Assembly: GCA_017540505.1 (NCBI GenBank)
Contig: JAFYAW010000006.1
Location: forward strand, 62,001 to 126,000
Reading direction: 5' to 3'
Origin: Bacteroidales bacterium
GTDB lineage: Bacteria > Bacteroidota > Bacteroidia > Bacteroidales > WCHB1-69
DNA: 64,000 nucleotides
Part shown: positions 16,748 through 25,201 of the stretch, piece after piece
How positions within the stretch are numbered: the first letter of the stretch is position 1
How the letters are laid out: each line of letters begins with the position of its first letter
The notes under the pieces: model-generated
The model's input: the letters and a program-made list of their open reading frames with translations, nothing else
Database searches by the model: none
What the model was told of the DNA's origin: nothing
Position numbers and translations under genes: made by a program

Positions 16748-19339
16748 TTAGCGTACAATGAATTTGTAAACGGCATTACCCTTCTCGCTTTCCAGATTCA
16801 GGAAGTACACGCCTTTCGACATGTTGTTGACAGGAATGGAGAACAGCTGTTCGTTGCCGTTGTGGTTGAAACGATCGGAGAAAACAACCTTGCCCGTGAC
16901 ATCCACCACCTTGGCGTGGATGGTTTGAGCCTCATTGGTGGTGATGGCGACATTCAGTTTTTCGGAGGCCGGATTCGGGTAGAGGTTCACATCCTCGAAA
17001 GTGTTGCGGTCGTTCACACCGTAAATCTGCCAGTAGCCGAGCTCGAAGCCGGAACCCTGCTCCCAAGTGTCGGACACGAATTTGACCAGCAGTTTGGATC
17101 TGTCCACATTGAAAGCGGTTTTCAGAGTAGGCATGTTGTAAATGTCGTAACGGGAAATGAAAGTCGGGTTGGTGGCATCCGTATAATCGTAGATGTCCAC
17201 GAAGTCACCGGCAGCCAGATCAAACTTTTCAAAGGCGAACGTGTAGCCGGCAGAGAAGGGTACGCGGAGAACCCAAGTGCAGATGGTGTTGGCACGGTAG
17301 GGATTGTCGTTGCCCACTTCGTTGTTAGCCTTGTCAGTCATAACATCATGCCAGTTGTTCGCGAACACATCCGCTTCGCTACAGGATGAGTATGTGTTTT
17401 TGAAAGCACTCACATTGTAGTTAAGAACAAATCCGTAGTCGGTTTCGGAATTCTCGGTGGAGGTGAACACCACCAGCACGCTGTCGCTCTTGACATTGAT
17501 AGAGGCAGGCAGGTTCTGGCCCGGGAAGTCGCCGTGAATGGCATCGCCATTGTGGGAGTAGTCGTTGCAGGCTGACATGCGGTAGTTGCCGGTGTAGAAT
17601 ACTTTGACACCACTGGCTTCGGTACCGCCGTTGTAAATAGTAACTTTGTCACCCTCTTTGAGTTTGATCTTGGAGAATCTGAATGTGTAAGTGTCGGCAT
17701 TCGGACAGGCAATCACCCAAGTGCGATGCGAATTTTTAGCATACTTCACATGTCCGGCACCGTCGCTAATGGTACCCGCAGAAGCGGTCACACGACTGTC
17801 GCTTGTAGCCGGCTTGGCCACGGAGGAAGAGTCGCTCGGACACAGTTTGACAAGCATCTGTTCAGAATCCTTCAAGTTGAAGTTTCCGTATGAGGAGGAC
17901 ACCTGGTTGGTGAGCAGGAAATATCCGTTACCACTGCCGCCCCAGCCCCAGTTCGTATGGAAATAGGTGGCGTCGTGGATGTTCGGAGTGGTGATAGTGG
18001 AATCCAGAATGGAAATGGTTTGGTTGACGTAAACAATGGTGTCGTGTCCGACAATGGTGTCGATGATGGTGACAGGTGTCGTAATCGTATTGATGGAGTC
18101 AATCACGATGTTGTTCAAGCTGTCAAGATGGGAGATGGTATCATAGGTGATGAGGGTCTCCGTGTGGGTCAGCGTGTCATAAAGAGTGACGGTCTGAGGC
18201 ACGACAATTGTTGAATCATGGGTGTAGTCGGTGGTGGTGTAGGTGGTGTCGTAGAGGGTTGTGTAACCGTCCACAATCCAAGCGTGACCACCCGTGACGG
18301 TATCATGGCAGGTTCCAGCGAAGAAGATAGGACGATGGGCATCCAATTCCTCTTTGGCCATGTCAATCCACTTGTGGGCGGTGGCGCTGGAGGTCACCAC
18401 ATCGGTAATACGCTTATATTGAGCTGCCTGAGAGTAGGAGAAATAATTCTGCATGGATTCCAGAGCTTTTTCGGTTTGGGAACCGGAACCGCCGGAGCCA
18501 CTCACGGAACCGTATTTCATATCCACGGAAACACCGCAATGGTAGAGAAGCTTGGCCAATTCACCGTGATATACTTTCCCATTCGGGTCAATCGTTTTGG
18601 GCATGGCGTCGTAGTTGTACGTGCTCGTGCCAAAGTTCACATCCTGCAGAGGGAAGGTGTAGAGAAGCTCACCATCATCGCTCATTTCTCTCGGAATGTA
18701 CATGTGACGGCCATAGCCTTGGGTGGGGTAGCGGTAGTAGTTCATGATGTTACCCATCGTCACGGCCACACATCCGACCATGGAACGGCAGTCGTTGTTG
18801 GCGTAGCCTTCCGTATATTTGGCGTACGGGGTGGAGGGACAATATTGGTTGTAATACGGGAACTGGTCCCACTCGGTGGTGATCAGAGGCTCCACATAAG
18901 GGGCTTTTTTCACCGCCTTGGTGTTGAGGGAGAAGGATTTATAACGGTCCCAATCCGCTTTTTTCGCAACGGAAGCTTCCGGATTCTGAATCAGATAGGA
19001 AATCTGATCTGTGAATTTCTCACAATAGAAATCCGCACCCGTGCCAGTCTGATAATTGCTCTCCAAGGAGTAAGCCAATACCGGAGATGCCAATTCGGTG
19101 GCGGAAACGATAATGAAGCCCTTTTCCCCTACTTGGAAACGGTAGAAAACGGGGTTGCCTTCCTCGTCATACTGCGTGTAGGTCAGCGTAAGCTCGAGGT
19201 TCTGAGCCTCCATGGAACCCATACGCTCCGACAGGAAGTTCCGGGAAACCTTCATGGCCTCAGAAACGGGCACGACATTCGTGGCGTATCCCATGAAGAT
19301 CAGCGCCACTAATGAGAACAAAAGAATAAATTTTTTCAT
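16748..19339 (-). CDS. Secreted C10 family cysteine protease (streptopain/PrtT type) with T9SS sorting domain
   Basis: 863 aa from the ATG at 19339; the open frame continues upstream but without signal-peptide character, whereas MKKFILLFSLVALIFMGYA is a clear signal. A propeptide (about 21-150, Spi-inhibitor-like) precedes the papain-fold domain. Catalytic Cys190 lies in SMVGCVAVTMGN, His352 in GGHAWIVDGY, and Asn463-Trp464 in HTNWGWGG. Between His352 and Asn463 there is an unusual insertion of about 95 residues (361-456) rich in Thr, Asp and Ile with repeated YDT words. Two CUB-like beta-sandwiches follow (about 520-645 and 655-775), then a type A T9SS C-terminal domain (about 780-863, NLYPNP...GVYFLNL...YKFIVR). 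Expected to be exported by SprA and to act as an extracellular endopeptidase. Own promoter at 19377 and own terminator. Confidence 0.93.
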   Translation of the reverse strand: MKKFILLFSLVALIFMGYATNVVPVSEAMKVSRNFLSERMGSMEAQNLELTLTYTQYDEEGNPVFYRFQVGEKGFIIVSATELASPVLAYSLESNYQTGTGADFYCEKFTDQISYLIQNPEASVAKKADWDRYKSFSLNTKAVKKAPYVEPLITTEWDQFPYYNQYCPSTPYAKYTEGYANNDCRSMVGCVAVTMGNIMNYYRYPTQGYGRHMYIPREMSDDGELLYTFPLQDVNFGTSTYNYDAMPKTIDPNGKVYHGELAKLLYHCGVSVDMKYGSVSGSGGSGSQTEKALESMQNYFSYSQAAQYKRITDVVTSSATAHKWIDMAKEELDAHRPIFFAGTCHDTVTGGHAWIVDGYTTLYDTTYTTTDYTHDSTIVVPQTVTLYDTLTHTETLITYDTISHLDSLNNIVIDSINTITTPVTIIDTIVGHDTIVYVNQTISILDSTITTPNIHDATYFHTNWGWGGSGNGYFLLTNQVSSSYGNFNLKDSEQMLVKLCPSDSSSVAKPATSDSRVTASAGTISDGAGHVKYAKNSHRTWVIACPNADTYTFRFSKIKLKEGDKVTIYNGGTEASGVKVFYTGNYRMSACNDYSHNGDAIHGDFPGQNLPASINVKSDSVLVVFTSTENSETDYGFVLNYNVSAFKNTYSSCSEADVFANNWHDVMTDKANNEVGNDNPYRANTICTWVLRVPFSAGYTFAFEKFDLAAGDFVDIYDYTDATNPTFISRYDIYNMPTLKTAFNVDRSKLLVKFVSDTWEQGSGFELGYWQIYGVNDRNTFEDVNLYPNPASEKLNVAITTNEAQTIHAKVVDVTGKVVFSDRFNHNGNEQLFSIPVNNMSKGVYFLNLESEKGNAVYKFIVR

Positions 19340-19376
19340 ACTAGTATTGTTTAATATTAAATTTCGTAAAAGTCGC

Positions 19377-19384
19377 CAAAAATA
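19377..19384 (-). promoter_or_regulatory. -7 promoter element for the C10 protease
   Basis: Minus-strand TATTTTTG, 37 nt before the ATG, in the 130-bp gap after purM. Confidence 0.6.
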
Positions 19385-19469
19385 CAAAAAAAAACAAAAT
19401 GAACTTTTTGATGCGCGGAAATTTGTAATGTATTGTTTATTAATATGTTTAAGTGTTATATAAATGGAT

Positions 19470-20495
19470 TTAAACGATTTCCACACCCGGTTTGTCCGTC
19501 ACTTCCCCTATTTCAAAGGCTTTTTCCCCTAATGATTCGAACATCTTGCAAACCTCCTTGGCATCGGTGGGATGCACTACGAGGATCATGCCGATGCCCA
19601 TATTGAAGATGTTGAACATCTCGCGGTGTTGTACTTTTCCGTACTTCTCGAGGAACGGGAAGATGGGCGGCATCTCCCAGCTGCCTTCGTGGATGAGGAT
19701 GCCCTGACCGTCGCGGAGCACGCGCGGAATGTTCTCGTCGAAGCCGCCGCCGGTGATGTGGCAGATGGCGTGCACATCCACTTTGGCGAGCACGTCAAGC
19801 ACAGGGCGCACGTATATGCGCGTGGGTGTGAGCAGCACATTTCCGAGGGTGTCGGGCAACGTCTCGTATTGGGTGTTGAGGTCCAGCTGGTTGTCCTTGA
19901 AGACGATCTTGCGCACCAGCGAGAAACCGTTGGAATGCACGCCGGAGGAGGCCAGTCCGATCAGCTTGTCGCCGACCTGCACCTTGGAGCCGTCAATGAG
20001 TTTGGCTTTCTCCACGGCACCCACCGTGAAACCGGCGATGTCATATTCGTCTTCGTCGTACATGTCCGGCATCTCGGCTGTCTCGCCGCCGATAAGGGCG
20101 CAGTTGGAAAGCACGCAGCCGTCGGCCACGCCTTTGACGATAGCCTCAATCTTGGCCGGGTCGTTCTTGCCCACGGCGATATAGTCGAGGAAGAAGAGCG
20201 GTGCGGCGCCCTGGGCCAGCACGTCGTTCACGCACATGGCCACGGCATCCTGCCCGATGGTGTCGTGACGGTCCATCATGAAGGCGATTTTCAACTTGGT
20301 GCCCACCCCGTCAGTGCCGCTCACCAGAATCGGCTCCTTGTAGTTCAGGGAGGCCAAGTCGAACATGCCGCCGAAACTGCCGATGTTGCCCATCATGCCT
20401 GGACGGTTGGTGCGGGCGATATGTTTCTTGATCAGTCGTACGGATTCGTAACCGGCTTCCAGGCATACGCCGGCTTCTTCGTATGATTTTGCCAT
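19470..20495 (-). CDS. purM: Phosphoribosylformylglycinamidine cyclo-ligase (AIR synthetase)
   Basis: Cytoplasmic enzyme of purine synthesis: FGAM + ATP to AIR. 341 aa, the normal length. The N-terminal domain carries [16 protein letters not shown] and [18 protein letters not shown], the C-terminal domain [19 protein letters not shown]. It lies 12 bp after queA and is probably cotranscribed from the promoter at 21600. Confidence 0.97.
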   Translation of the reverse strand: MAKSYEEAGVCLEAGYESVRLIKKHIARTNRPGMMGNIGSFGGMFDLASLNYKEPILVSGTDGVGTKLKIAFMMDRHDTIGQDAVAMCVNDVLAQGAAPLFFLDYIAVGKNDPAKIEAIVKGVADGCVLSNCALIGGETAEMPDMYDEDEYDIAGFTVGAVEKAKLIDGSKVQVGDKLIGLASSGVHSNGFSLVRKIVFKDNQLDLNTQYETLPDTLGNVLLTPTRIYVRPVLDVLAKVDVHAICHITGGGFDENIPRVLRDGQGILIHEGSWEMPPIFPFLEKYGKVQHREMFNIFNMGIGMILVVHPTDAKEVCKMFESLGEKAFEIGEVTDKPGVEIV

Positions 20496-20507
20496 AACTG
20501 TTTGGTT

Positions 20508-21581
20508 TTAAATGATTAACATTGCATCTCCGTAGGTAAGGAAGCGATATTTCTCCGCCACAGCCTCTTTGTAAGCCTTCATCACGAAATCGTAGCCACC
20601 GAAAGCGGCCACCATCATCAGCATCGAACTTTGAGAGGCGTGGAAGTTGGTGACCATGGCGTTGCCCACCATGAAATGATAGGGAGGATAGATGAATTTG
20701 TTGGTCCAGGTGTCCACCTTGCCGTTCATCTCGGTGGTCTTGACATGGCCGTTGGCATATACGGACGATTCCAGTGCCTTCATGGTCGTGGTGCCCACCA
20801 CCACAATGCGGTGGCCCTCGTCCTTGGCTTTGTTGATTTCGTCAGCCACAGAGGCCTTGATGATCATGCGTTCGGAATCGGATTTGTGCTTGGAGAGGTC
20901 CTCCACGTCGATGTCGTTGAAGTTGCTGAGACCTGCGTGCAGGGTGATGTACGTGCGCTCGATGCCTTTGAGTTCCATCTGTTTCAGCAGGATACGGCTG
21001 AAATGGAAGCCGGCGGCGGGAGCCACCACGGCACCCTCTTCTGTGGCATAAAGCGTCTGGTAGTCGAACTCATCCTCCGGCGCGATTTCGCGGAGCCGCT
21101 GGATGTCATCGGGCAGCGGGGTGGTTCCGATCTCCATCAGTTTCTTCTTGAAAGCGTCGTGGTCGCCGTCGAACAGGAAACGGAGCGTGCGCCCACGGGA
21201 GGTTGTGTTGTCAATCACCTCGGCCACGAGACTGTCATCCTCGCAGAAGCAGAGCTTGTTGCCGATGCGGATCTTGCGGGCCGGGTCCACAAGGACGTCC
21301 CACAAACGACTCTCCTCATCCAACTCCCGAAGGAGAAAGACTCGGATGCTGGCGCGGGTCTGCTCCTTTTCACCATACAGCAGGGCGGGGAAAACCCGCG
21401 TGTTGTTCATCACGAAAAGGTCACCCTCGTCAAAATAGTCCAGAATGTCTTTGAATAAGCGATGTTCTATCGTCTTTGTCTTGCGGTCCAAGACCATCAG
21501 GCGTGCCTCGTCGCGCTCCTCGGTCGGATGCAGGGCTATCAATTCTTGAGGCAGATAATACTTAAATTCGGATAATTTCAT
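20508..21581 (-). CDS. queA: S-adenosylmethionine:tRNA ribosyltransferase-isomerase
   Basis: Transfers the ribosyl part of SAM to preQ1 at tRNA position 34 to form epoxyqueuosine. I take the ATG at 21581 (357 aa), which gives the standard beginning [16 protein letters not shown] and lies 18 nt after the -7 element; the longer frame upstream would start within the leader. Conserved blocks include [51 protein letters not shown] and [19 protein letters not shown]. First gene of a pair with purM; the functional link between them is not obvious. Confidence 0.97.
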   Translation of the reverse strand: MKLSEFKYYLPQELIALHPTEERDEARLMVLDRKTKTIEHRLFKDILDYFDEGDLFVMNNTRVFPALLYGEKEQTRASIRVFLLRELDEESRLWDVLVDPARKIRIGNKLCFCEDDSLVAEVIDNTTSRGRTLRFLFDGDHDAFKKKLMEIGTTPLPDDIQRLREIAPEDEFDYQTLYATEEGAVVAPAAGFHFSRILLKQMELKGIERTYITLHAGLSNFNDIDVEDLSKHKSDSERMIIKASVADEINKAKDEGHRIVVVGTTTMKALESSVYANGHVKTTEMNGKVDTWTNKFIYPPYHFMVGNAMVTNFHASQSSMLMMVAAFGGYDFVMKAYKEAVAEKYRFLTYGDAMLII

Positions 21582-21599
21582 TGTAAAAAATTTGGCGTG

Positions 21600-21607
21600 C
21601 AAAGATA
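21600..21607 (-). promoter_or_regulatory. -7 promoter element for queA-purM
   Basis: Minus-strand TATCTTTG 18 nt before the chosen queA start. Confidence 0.7.
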
Positions 21608-21663
21608 CAACAAAATTCCCCTTTTGTCAAGTGCTTTTTTAATATAGAATAAATAAATGATAG

Positions 21664-21717
21664 TATAAAAAATGGAAAGTATGAAAGATGTTGATTACCA
21701 ATATCTTCAGTCTTTCC
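21664..21717 (-). terminator. Possible terminator of pcrA-GSCFA unit
   Basis: An imperfect hairpin (GGAAAG at 21674-21679 with CTTTCC at 21712-21717 plus internal pairs) overlaps the GSCFA stop codon and is followed on the minus strand by a short T-tract. Confidence 0.4.
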
Positions 21718-22573
21718 TTAGAGGCCGGTGGTTCAGGAAGCGGTTCTCCTGGCTGATGCTCTTCACCCGCTCCAGGGTTTGCGGGGTGAAGAAAGATTCG
21801 GCCACTTTTTCCTCCATATAGTCAATGGCCAGATCGTTGGGATGCGACAGGTCTTTGGCATAGAAACGGTAGTCGCGGAGGTCGTCCATCAGAAACTCGT
21901 AGGCAGGGAAATAGAAAGTGTTCTCGTTGTCCACTAACTTTTCCTCGGCTAAAAGCAGCACCGCTTTGCTCAGCGTGTTCTCGTGCATGCCGTCGCCCGC
22001 GTGGCGCACAGGACTGACCGTGAAGATGACTTTCATGTCTGGGCGCGCCTCCCGAACCAACGCCAGCGTTTCATTCCATTGGGAGACAATCTTCTTGATA
22101 TCCAAACGGATACGCTCAAACTGGTAGTTGGGAATCTTATGGCAGTTGGAGACAATCAGGTCACGGGGGATGAACTTGTAGCAGAAGGCGGTTCCGAAGG
22201 TGACAAACAGATAATCCGTATGCTGGAAGAATTCGGATGCTTTTTGCAGATGTTCATCAATATTCTGCTCGAAAACCTGGAAATTGTCGCGGGAGAAGCG
22301 TCCGTGATGGGCAAAGCTGACCCACGTGTCCCGATATTTGTAGAAATAACGGTCCTTGTCGAAGGCTTCCGGGCGCATGAGCAGCCGGATGGCTCGGTCG
22401 ATGGAGACCGGGTTGAACAGCACGCCGAAGGGGTTGGAGCAGACATTGAAACGGTGCCGACCGAAATAGTTGCCCATGTTGTCGGAAAAACAGGATCCGA
22501 GAAGCATGATGCTGTCTTCGTATCCGATATGGAACGGGTATTGCGGGGCGGGTATGTTGGTACGGAATTGCAT
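21707..22573 (-). CDS. GSCFA domain protein
   Basis: 288 aa, no signal peptide or membrane segment. The family-defining motif appears as MLLGSCFSDNMG at about residues 24-35, with later conserved blocks SNPFGVLFNP, YLFVTFGTAF, VIFTVSPVRH and HPNDLAIDYM. The Gly-Ser block, the SPVRH stretch and the late Asp/His resemble SGNH/GDSL hydrolases, so an esterase-like role is plausible, but the biochemical function of GSCFA proteins is not known to me. It starts 7 bp after the pcrA stop and is probably cotranscribed. Confidence 0.88.
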   Translation of the reverse strand: MQFRTNIPAPQYPFHIGYEDSIMLLGSCFSDNMGNYFGRHRFNVCSNPFGVLFNPVSIDRAIRLLMRPEAFDKDRYFYKYRDTWVSFAHHGRFSRDNFQVFEQNIDEHLQKASEFFQHTDYLFVTFGTAFCYKFIPRDLIVSNCHKIPNYQFERIRLDIKKIVSQWNETLALVREARPDMKVIFTVSPVRHAGDGMHENTLSKAVLLLAEEKLVDNENTFYFPAYEFLMDDLRDYRFYAKDLSHPNDLAIDYMEEKVAESFFTPQTLERVKSISQENRFLNHRPLRKD

Positions 22574-22580
22574 ATTCTTT

Positions 22581-24923
22581 TTATTTGGGAATTAATAACT
22601 TGGCGAATTTCAACAGGAGCGTTTTCGTCCCTACGGTGTCAAAATTGACAACGGCTTTGGTGTCGGGAGCGAGGCCTTCCACCGACTGCACGTTTCCGAA
22701 GCCGAATTTGAAGTGATACACCCGCACGCCAGGTCTGATCTGATCGATGGAGGCCGGGTCCCCTACCATGTCCATTTGCACGTCGCTCTTGGTCTTGACT
22801 GTCGGCTTGCTGGCGGATGTGGTGCCGGATGCGGAGTAGGTGCGCGGCTTCGGCGTCTCATAACGGCGGAAAGACCACTCATTGTCGTTGGGGCGGGCGA
22901 AGGTTCCTTTTCCGGAGGATGCTTTTTTTGTGATGTTGAGGTATTTGTCCGGAATCTCCTCTAAAAAACGGCTGTCTTCGCAGAATTGCAGCGACCCGAA
23001 ACGGTAGCGTGTCTGGGCGGAGGTTAGCGTTACCTGTTTTCTCGCACGGGTGAGAGCCACATAGAAGAGGCGTCGCTCCTCCTCCATCTCCATCCGCGAG
23101 TTGGCGCACAAAGATGACGGGAACAGGTTTTCCTCCAAACCGGTGATGAACACGTAGTCGAATTCCAGCCCCTTGGCCGAGTGGATGGTCATCAGTTTCA
23201 CGCAGTCCTCCTCTTCGGCTTTATTCTCTTCATCGTCGCTTAACAGCGCGATGGATTCCATAAATTGGTCCAAAGAGGGGAAATATTCTTCAATGAGTTC
23301 GCCGGTGTTTTCGTTAAAACTACTCTCAGGTTCCTTTTCGGTGAAACTTTTGATGGCGTCCAACAGCTCCTCCACATGGTCCACACGCTCTTTTTCGTCG
23401 GTGTTTTCCTTGAGGACTTTGGCGATGCCTGTTTGGATTACGATATGTTTGCCCAGTTCGTAGGCGTCGTCTTTTTTCAGCTGGGCGGAGAAGCCACGGA
23501 TCATGTCGGCGAATTCCACCAGGCGGTTGCAGGTAGGCCCGTTGATGCCGGTGGGGAATGCTTGCGGGTTGCAGACCACATCCCAGAGGCGGGCGTTGTT
23601 CTCATCGGCGGTGGCGGCGATGCGCGATACTGTGGTGTCGCCGATGCCCCGCATGGGATAGTTGATGACGCGGCGCAGCGACTCCTCGTCGTAATGGTTG
23701 ATGACCAGCCGGAAATAGGCCAGCACATCCTTGATTTCCTTGCGTTTGTAGAACGAGAGTCCGCCGTAAATCTTGTACGGAATGTGCCGTTTGACCATGG
23801 CCTCCTCCAGCGTACGGGATTGGATATTAGTACGATAGAGGATGGCGAATTGGCTTGGCCGGGCGTGCTCGTTCATGCGGGTTTCGAAAATAGCGTTGGC
23901 TACGGTGGCCGCCTCGTCGCTGTCACTGGCCGCCCGTATCAGGTTGATCTTTTGACCCACTTCGTTTTCCGTCCAGATGTCTTTCGGCATCTGGTCCTTA
24001 TTGTTGCGGATGACGGCGTTGGCCGCGTTGACGATGTTCTGCGTGGAGCGGTAGTTGCGTTCCAGCTTGTAGATGGTGGCGGCGGGGTAGTCGCGGCGGA
24101 AGTTCAGGATGTTCTGGATGTCGGCCCCACGGAAGCCGTAGATGCTCTGCGCATCGTCGCCTACCACGCAGATATTTTGATTCAATGCTGATAACTTTTT
24201 GATAATCAGATACTGTGCAAAGTTAGTATCCTGATACTCGTCCACTAAGATGTAGCTGAACCGCTGCTGATATTTGTACAGCATCTCGGGGAAGTCGCGA
24301 AGCAGGACGTTCATGTAGTAGAGCAGGTCGTCGAAGTCCATGGCGTCGGCGTTCCGGAGTCGTTTGTTGTAGCGGTCGAAGATCTGGTGTATCAGCGGTT
24401 TGCCGGCAGCGGCATCCGCTTGGGTGATCTCGTTGTTGTCGGCATATTCCTGGGCGGAGAGCAGGCTGGACTTGGCAGAGGATATGCGGTTGAGCACGTA
24501 GTTGGGCGCATAGATTTTCGGGTCTAGCTGCAGATCTTTTACAATGCTTTTAATCAATGATTTAGAGTCTTCCTGGTCATATACGGTGAGGTTGTGTGTA
24601 TAGCCTAATTTCTCGCCCTCTATGCGGAGGATGCGGTAGAATACGGAGTGAAAAGTGCCCATGGTGACGGCTTTGGCCACCTCGCCGCCCACGAGGGTGA
24701 CGATACGGGCGCGCATCTCGGCGGCGGCCTTGTTGGTGAAGGTCAGCGCCAGGATGTGGTAGGGGTTCACTCCACACGACAGCATGTAGGCAATGCGGTA
24801 GGTCAACACCCGCGTTTTCCCCGACCCGGCACCCGCCAGAACCATGATGGGACCGTCCACCTGCTTCACGGCAAGTTGCTGCTGTTCGTTCAATTGCGAT
24901 AGTATGATTTCCTGCTGCGTCAT
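22581..24923 (-). CDS. pcrA: UvrD/PcrA-type superfamily 1A DNA helicase
   Basis: ATP-driven 3'-5' DNA helicase for repair and clearing of proteins from DNA. 780 aa from the ATG at 24923; the frame extends upstream to a TTG, but the ATG fits the family beginning (LSQLNEQQQLAV). Motifs in order: Walker A AGAGSGKT at about 30-37, DEYQD at about 228-232, GDDAQSIYGFRGA, LERNYRST, LMTIHSAKGLEFDYVFI and VALTRARKQVTL. The C-terminus has the PcrA-type Tudor-like segment (VYHFKFGFGNVQSVEG) that binds RNA polymerase. Promoter at 24942. Confidence 0.96.
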   Translation of the reverse strand: MTQQEIILSQLNEQQQLAVKQVDGPIMVLAGAGSGKTRVLTYRIAYMLSCGVNPYHILALTFTNKAAAEMRARIVTLVGGEVAKAVTMGTFHSVFYRILRIEGEKLGYTHNLTVYDQEDSKSLIKSIVKDLQLDPKIYAPNYVLNRISSAKSSLLSAQEYADNNEITQADAAAGKPLIHQIFDRYNKRLRNADAMDFDDLLYYMNVLLRDFPEMLYKYQQRFSYILVDEYQDTNFAQYLIIKKLSALNQNICVVGDDAQSIYGFRGADIQNILNFRRDYPAATIYKLERNYRSTQNIVNAANAVIRNNKDQMPKDIWTENEVGQKINLIRAASDSDEAATVANAIFETRMNEHARPSQFAILYRTNIQSRTLEEAMVKRHIPYKIYGGLSFYKRKEIKDVLAYFRLVINHYDEESLRRVINYPMRGIGDTTVSRIAATADENNARLWDVVCNPQAFPTGINGPTCNRLVEFADMIRGFSAQLKKDDAYELGKHIVIQTGIAKVLKENTDEKERVDHVEELLDAIKSFTEKEPESSFNENTGELIEEYFPSLDQFMESIALLSDDEENKAEEEDCVKLMTIHSAKGLEFDYVFITGLEENLFPSSLCANSRMEMEEERRLFYVALTRARKQVTLTSAQTRYRFGSLQFCEDSRFLEEIPDKYLNITKKASSGKGTFARPNDNEWSFRRYETPKPRTYSASGTTSASKPTVKTKSDVQMDMVGDPASIDQIRPGVRVYHFKFGFGNVQSVEGLAPDTKAVVNFDTVGTKTLLLKFAKLLIPK

Positions 24924-24941
24924 GGGTTGGAATTTTGGCTG

Positions 24942-24949
24942 CAAAAGTA
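24942..24949 (-). promoter_or_regulatory. -7 promoter element for pcrA-GSCFA
   Basis: Minus-strand TACTTTTG, matches TAnnTTTG, 18 nt before the pcrA ATG. Confidence 0.65.
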
Positions 24950-25028
24950 CTATTTTTATAGGTGGATTCGGTTAATAAAATGTTAATATTTTTTTGCTGT
25001 TGTTTTATTTTAAAAATGTTGAAAAAAC

Positions 25029-25036
25029 TATCTTTG
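25029..25036 (+). promoter_or_regulatory. -7 promoter element for the small RNA
   Basis: TATCTTTG, a full consensus match. Start of transcription would fall near 25042, exactly the first base of helix 1 of the RNA described next. Confidence 0.6.
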
Positions 25037-25041
25037 CCGAC

Positions 25042-25152
25042 GTGCGTTATCCGCAGGCAGCCGGTAAATCCCACCTTTAAACATTCATAGCGCACCTGTC
25101 CCATCTTTATTTGGCAATTACTCATTATTAAAATCCGGCTGTCTGCTTTTTT
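25042..25152 (+). ncRNA. Candidate structured small RNA of about 110 nt
   Basis: No ORF is present. Helix 1 pairs 25042-25050 with 25087-25095 (9 bp, one G-U). Helix 2 pairs 25053-25064 with 25135-25146 (12 bp, one G-U) and is followed at once by six T (25147-25152). The helices cross, so they form a pseudoknot or are alternatives. Both wobble pairs are G-U only in plus-strand RNA and would be A-C on the other strand. A consensus promoter lies just upstream and aspS has a separate promoter (25169) downstream, so this looks like an independent transcript. I see no SRP, 6S, tmRNA or known riboswitch signature. Confidence 0.55.
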
Positions 25153-25168
25153 ATACCAAATTAAAATG

Positions 25169-25176
25169 TATCTTTG
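25169..25176 (+). promoter_or_regulatory. -7 promoter element for aspS operon
   Basis: TATCTTTG, 25 nt before the aspS start codon and 16 nt after the T-tract of the upstream RNA. Confidence 0.7.
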
Positions 25177-25201
25177 CACGCTCTAAAAAAATCACAAAAC
25201 A

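Noticed and set aside
18218..19312. 364-aa open frame antisense to the C10 protease
   Set aside because: Shadow of a well supported gene; Gly/His/Val-rich sequence with no domain features and no promoter in that direction.
25042..25152. Known RNA classes (SRP RNA, 6S, tmRNA, a leader riboswitch of aspS) for the structured RNA
   Set aside because: No SRP tetraloop/AGCAG core, too short for 6S or tmRNA, and its own T-tract plus a separate aspS promoter argue against a leader element.
24577..25179. 200-aa open frame upstream of and into pcrA
   Set aside because: It overlaps the pcrA N-terminal coding region in another frame and crosses both promoters and the candidate RNA.
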